This document shows positions 5,980-8,987 of a DNA stretch of 8,987 nucleotides, piece after piece (position 1 is the first letter of the stretch; the number at the start of each line of letters is the position of its first letter). The notes below the pieces were generated by a model, which did not search any database, was not told where the DNA came from, and saw only the letters and a program-made list of their open reading frames with translations. Position numbers and translations under genes: made by a program. The DNA lies in NCBI GenBank assembly GCA_900758315.1, contig CAAERF010000099.1, forward strand, positions 1 through 8,987, in the 5' to 3' direction. Source of the stretch: an uncultured Oscillospiraceae bacterium (GTDB lineage: Bacteria; Bacillota; Clostridia; Oscillospirales; Oscillospiraceae).

Positions 5980-7908
5980 ATGAAATTCCCGACGATGTTT
6001 TCCCCCGTCCAGATCGGTACGGTAACGGTCCCCAACCGCTTTGTGGTACCACCTATGGGCAACAATCTGGCCAATACCGACGGCACGCTCAGTGATCGTT
6101 CCCTGTCCTACTACAGCGCACGGGCCCGGGGTGGCTTCGGCCTGATTACCATCGAGTCCACCGTGGTCTATCAGGAGGCCAAGGGCGGTCCCCGGAAGCC
6201 CTGTCTGTTCTCCGACGACACCGTGGAGAGTTTCCGGCGCGTGGCGGACGCCTGCCATAACTATGGCGCCAAGGTGTCCATCCAGCTCCAGCACGCCGGT
6301 CCCGAGGGCAACTCCGCCCTCACCGGCTATCCGCTGAAGGCCGCCAGCGCCATGCCCGCCGCCTGCGGCCGGGAGGTGCCGGAGGCAGTTTCCACCGAGG
6401 AAGTCTACCGCATCATCGAGTGCTATGGCGACGCCGCCCGGCGGGCCCAGCAGGCCGGTATCGATATGGTGGAGGTCCACTGCGCCCACGGCTATCTGGT
6501 GAGCACCTTCATCTCTCAGCGCACCAATCACCGCACCGATGAGTTCGGCGGCTGCTTTGAGAACCGGATGCGCCTGCCCCGCCTCATCATCGAGAACATC
6601 CGCCGCAAAACCGGCGGCAACCTGCCCATCCTCTGCCGTATCAACTCCTGCGACGAGGTGGAGGGCGGTCAGAGCGTCCAGGATGCCGCTGCCGTCGCCG
6701 CCTATCTGGAGCAGGAGTGCGGTGTGGACGCGATTCACGTGACCCGTGCCGTCCACCTCCATGACGAGTTCATGTGGGCACCCGGCGTCACCCACGGTGG
6801 CTTCAACGCGGATCTGGTCAGCGAGATCAAGCGGGCAGTTTCCGTGCCCGTCATCGCCGTAGGCCGCTTCACGGAGCCTCAGTACGCCGAACTGCTGGTC
6901 AAGCAGGGCCGGGCTGACCTGATCGCCTTTGGCCGTCAGAGCATCGCCGATCCGGAACTGCCCCTGAAAGCCCGCACCGGCAAGCTGGAGGAACTGTCTC
7001 CCTGCATCGGCTGTCTGCTGGGCTGCGTGCCCAATATGTTCGCCGGCAAGCCCATCACCTGCGCCGTCAACCCCTGCGTGGGACGTGAGGCGGAGCTGGT
7101 CCCCGCACCGCAGGCGAAACAGGTCGTTGTTGTGGGCGGCGGCCCCGGCGGTCTGTATGCGGCCTGGGCCTGCGCGGTCCGCGGCCATCAGGTGACGCTG
7201 CTGGAGAAGAACAGCGAGCTGGGCGGCAACTTCCGCATTGCCTCCTACCCCACCGGCAAGGGACAGATCTCCGAAGTGATCCGCTCCATGATCGTCCGGG
7301 CCGAAAAGGCCGGCGTGGCGTTCCAGCTGAATACCGAGGCCACTGAGGAGACCCTGCGGGCTCTGGCTCCGGACGCCATCATTCTGGCCAGCGGCTCTGA
7401 ACCGCTGATCCTGCCCATTCCCGGTCTGCAGGAGTGCGGTTACGTCATCGCTCAGGACCTGCTGGAAGGCAAGGTCGAAGCGGGCGAACGGGTCCTGGTG
7501 GTCGGCGGCGGCATGATCGGCTGCGAAACCGCCGAATACCTGGCAGAGCGCGGCCACAAGGTGGGGATCATCGAGATGAAGGATGTCATCGCCGCCGATG
7601 TGGTGCCCGAGAATCGCGGCTACATGTTCGAGAATTTCGAGCGGAACCATGTCCTGCTGCGTCCCAGCGCCAAGGTCAGCCGTTTCTATGCGGACGGCGT
7701 CGACTACACCCTGGCCGACGGCACTGCCGGTTCCCTGCGGGGCTATGACACCATTGTACTGGCAATGGGTTCCCGCTCCAACGCCGCACTGAAAGAAACT
7801 GCTCAAGCCATCGCCTCTCAGGTGTTCGTGATCGGCGAGGCGGAGAAGGCTCCCGGCAACGCGGTTACCGCCACTGGGGATGCCCTTGCAGCAGCATTGG
7901 CCATCTGA
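5980..7908 (+). CDS. FMN/4Fe-4S/FAD enoate reductase, 2,4-dienoyl-CoA reductase/BaiCD type
   Basis: This 642-residue flavoenzyme should reduce an activated C=C bond with NAD(P)H. Residues 1 to about 340 form an Old Yellow Enzyme FMN barrel, with QLQHAG (102-107) and HGYL...N.RTDEFGG (170-191). Tyr172 aligns by motif with the catalytic Tyr of FadH. C342, C345, C349 and C361 give CX2CX3CX11C, the single 4Fe-4S cluster of the FadH family. G386-G-G-P-G-G391 opens the FAD domain and G509-G-G-M-I-G514 the nucleotide domain. The length matches BaiCD, FldZ and FadH. GAGG (5969-5972) precedes the ATG by seven bases, 25 bases after the dehydrogenase. No CoA-ligase or transferase gene is near, so a free acid is plausible. 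3-Dehydroshikimate, whose C1=C2 is conjugated with the C3 ketone, is an attractive but unproven substrate. Confidence 0.92.
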   Translation: MKFPTMFSPVQIGTVTVPNRFVVPPMGNNLANTDGTLSDRSLSYYSARARGGFGLITIESTVVYQEAKGGPRKPCLFSDDTVESFRRVADACHNYGAKVSIQLQHAGPEGNSALTGYPLKAASAMPAACGREVPEAVSTEEVYRIIECYGDAARRAQQAGIDMVEVHCAHGYLVSTFISQRTNHRTDEFGGCFENRMRLPRLIIENIRRKTGGNLPILCRINSCDEVEGGQSVQDAAAVAAYLEQECGVDAIHVTRAVHLHDEFMWAPGVTHGGFNADLVSEIKRAVSVPVIAVGRFTEPQYAELLVKQGRADLIAFGRQSIADPELPLKARTGKLEELSPCIGCLLGCVPNMFAGKPITCAVNPCVGREAELVPAPQAKQVVVVGGGPGGLYAAWACAVRGHQVTLLEKNSELGGNFRIASYPTGKGQISEVIRSMIVRAEKAGVAFQLNTEATEETLRALAPDAIILASGSEPLILPIPGLQECGYVIAQDLLEGKVEAGERVLVVGGGMIGCETAEYLAERGHKVGIIEMKDVIAADVVPENRGYMFENFERNHVLLRPSAKVSRFYADGVDYTLADGTAGSLRGYDTIVLAMGSRSNAALKETAQAIASQVFVIGEAEKAPGNAVTATGDALAAALAI

Positions 7909-7940
7909 TCTGCGGTATCTATCATCCAACTCAAATACGG

Positions 7941-7970
7941 ACAGGGTGGGTACAATACCCACCCTGTTTT
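7941..7970 (+). terminator. Intrinsic terminator of the operon
   Basis: A perfect 12-bp stem pairs 7941-7952 (ACAGGGTGGGTA) with 7956-7967 (TACCCACCCTGT) over a three-base loop and is followed by a short T run to 7970. It lies 32 bases after the flavoenzyme stop codon. The stem is GC-rich and strong, but the T run is only four bases long, counting one in the stem. Confidence 0.75.
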
Positions 7971-7975
7971 GGAAC

Positions 7976-8011
7976 AGCAAAAGCGACAGGGAATCTCCTG
8001 CCGCTTTTGCT
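7976..8011. terminator. Second hairpin in the convergent gap, possible terminator for the AraC gene
   Basis: AGCAAAAGCG (7976-7985) and CGCTTTTGCT (8002-8011) are exact reverse complements. Inside them, CAGG (7987-7990) can pair with CCTG (7997-8000) after one mismatch. It lies between the converging flavoenzyme and response-regulator genes, only five bases beyond the operon terminator's T run. Neither strand shows a T run after the stem, so it may act as a roadblock, a 3'-end stabiliser or a weak terminator rather than a canonical one. Confidence 0.4.
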
Positions 8012-8047
8012 ATTGCCAGAATTCAATACAACACGTTCCACAAACAA

Positions 8048-8987
8048 CTAGATGCAATAATACCCCACCTCGCTCTGCCTCTCACACTCCTGTAAGGTGG
8101 TGCCGGTGCGCTGCTGAAACAGCTTTGCGAAGTAGCTCCGATCCTTATAGCCCAGATGCGCGGCAATCTCCTTTGCCCGCACATCAGTATAGTGGAGCAG
8201 ATACTGCGCCCGCCGAATTTTCAGCCGGGTGATATACTCTCGGTAGGATATCCCCAACTGCCGCTGAAACCGGGTGCTCATAGTGGAGTTGGTGATATAA
8301 AACCGTTTGGCCACCTCCACCTGCTTCCAGTTCTGATCGATGGTCTGGAGCAGATAGGTCAGCATCTCCACCGTGCGCCGGTCCGCCTCAGCGGGCAAAA
8401 ATTCCAGCATGATCTGATTCAAAGCGCTCAGTTTACGGTTGCAAAACGTCCGGACAATATGACGGTCCTGGTCCCAAATCAGATCCGGCTCGTCAAACTC
8501 TTTGGGATGGTGGTAGAGCTTCAGCCACGGATACTGCTGGAAGGTCTGGTGAATCAGCTCCTCATATAACGCTTTCCAGCGCAGACTCTGCTGGATCAGG
8601 TCATCTTCAGGTAGATTCAGCTTTCTGCCCTCCTGCTCCAACACGTCCTCTATGTGCGGAGACCGCAGCTGCTCCACAATCCGCCGGGCAGCCGGTTCAA
8701 TCAGCGCCTGCTCCGGGTATCGTTCACTGCGCAGACGGTCAAAGATCTCCCGCAACTCCGCCTCCTGCAGCGGCCGCAGCAGGTAGGCAGTCACGCCGTA
8801 AAGAATCCCCTGCTGGGCATAGGAAAAGGAGGGCACCTCGCTGGTCAGCACCACCATGGGGCACAGACGCTCCGCGCGAATCCGCCGCAATAGCTCCAGG
8901 CTGTCCATGCCGGTCAGGTACAGGTCGATCAGCGTCAGGTCAAAGTGGTCCTCGCTCAGCAGACGATAGGCATTCAGCCCATCCCGG
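8048..8987 (-). CDS. Response regulator with REC and AraC-type DNA-binding domains (N-terminus beyond the window)
   Basis: The frame is open to the right edge. Upstream of the first visible Met (8908-8906) it reads ...FDLTLIDLYLTGMD, a receiver domain core whose phospho-acceptor Asp is the codon at 8926-8924. The true start, with the acidic pocket, is therefore off the window, perhaps 30-40 residues away. LTSE supplies the conserved Thr/Ser. In YLLRPLQEAEL an Arg occupies the usual conserved Lys, an unusual substitution. A linker of over 100 residues follows. The C-terminus is a double helix-turn-helix: VAKRFYITNSTMSTRF and KEIAAHLGYKDRSYFAKLFQ with the typical GY.D.SYF.K.F pattern. This YesN-like architecture usually pairs with a membrane histidine kinase, often encoded next door. 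The gene converges on the operon, so control of the operon cannot be assumed. Confidence 0.9.
   Translation of the reverse strand, partial: RDGLNAYRLLSEDHFDLTLIDLYLTGMDSLELLRRIRAERLCPMVVLTSEVPSFSYAQQGILYGVTAYLLRPLQEAELREIFDRLRSERYPEQALIEPAARRIVEQLRSPHIEDVLEQEGRKLNLPEDDLIQQSLRWKALYEELIHQTFQQYPWLKLYHHPKEFDEPDLIWDQDRHIVRTFCNRKLSALNQIMLEFLPAEADRRTVEMLTYLLQTIDQNWKQVEVAKRFYITNSTMSTRFQRQLGISYREYITRLKIRRAQYLLHYTDVRAKEIAAHLGYKDRSYFAKLFQQRTGTTLQECERQSEVGYYCI

Noticed and set aside
5902..7980. Minus-strand open frame of 692 codons covering the whole flavoenzyme gene
   Set aside because: It is slightly longer than the sense gene, but its translation is rich in His, Gly, Asp and Gln in the manner of antisense frames in GC-biased DNA, with no family motif. 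The plus-strand protein has complete FMN, Fe-S, FAD and nucleotide motifs and a good ribosome binding site.
1..8987. Search for CRISPR arrays, insertion sequences, transposase fragments and tRNA genes
   Set aside because: I found no regularly spaced repeats, no transposase-like frames, no terminal inverted repeats with flanking duplications and no tRNA cloverleaf by eye.

Overview
The window looks like a chromosomal segment from an anaerobic, probably gut-associated, Clostridia-type Firmicute (Oscillospiraceae-like). This is an inference from GC-rich coding regions beside AT-rich intergenic DNA, strong AGGAGG-type ribosome binding sites, a YesN-type AraC response regulator, and an oxygen-sensitive type of Fe-S/flavin enoate reductase. 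I cannot name the species from sequence alone.

Layout. Positions 1-500 are AT-rich and hold no convincing large gene. They contain a perfect 13-bp inverted repeat (terminator-like), a near-consensus minus-strand promoter and a possible 44-residue ORF. A LysR-type regulator lies on the minus strand (501-1382). It is divergent from a tight plus-strand run of six genes (1535-7908) with gaps of only 4 to 36 bases: a YdiB-like quinate/shikimate dehydrogenase, a YdiM/YdiN-like MFS transporter, a shikimate kinase, a sugar-phosphate-isomerase-type TIM barrel protein, a second YdiB-like dehydrogenase, and a three-domain FMN/4Fe-4S/FAD reductase of the 2,4-dienoyl-CoA reductase/BaiCD type. A strong hairpin closes the operon. 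A convergent minus-strand gene for a REC-AraC response regulator runs off the right edge, with its N-terminus missing.

How the genes may work together. The transporter would import quinate, shikimate or a related cyclitol carboxylate, and the dehydrogenases would interconvert hydroxy and 3-keto forms. The kinase could send shikimate to chorismate. The TIM barrel protein could dehydrate or isomerise the keto intermediate, as known 3-dehydroshikimate dehydratases of this fold do. The flavoenzyme could reduce the C=C of 3-dehydroshikimate, which is an enone conjugated to its C3 ketone. Together this would be a reductive or salvage route for plant-derived quinate/shikimate under anaerobic conditions, controlled by the LysR protein through an ATAG-N7-CTAT site centred near position 1424. 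The gene families are well supported; the combined pathway, and above all the flavoenzyme substrate, is inference. No aroD, aroB, aroA or aroC is present in the window.
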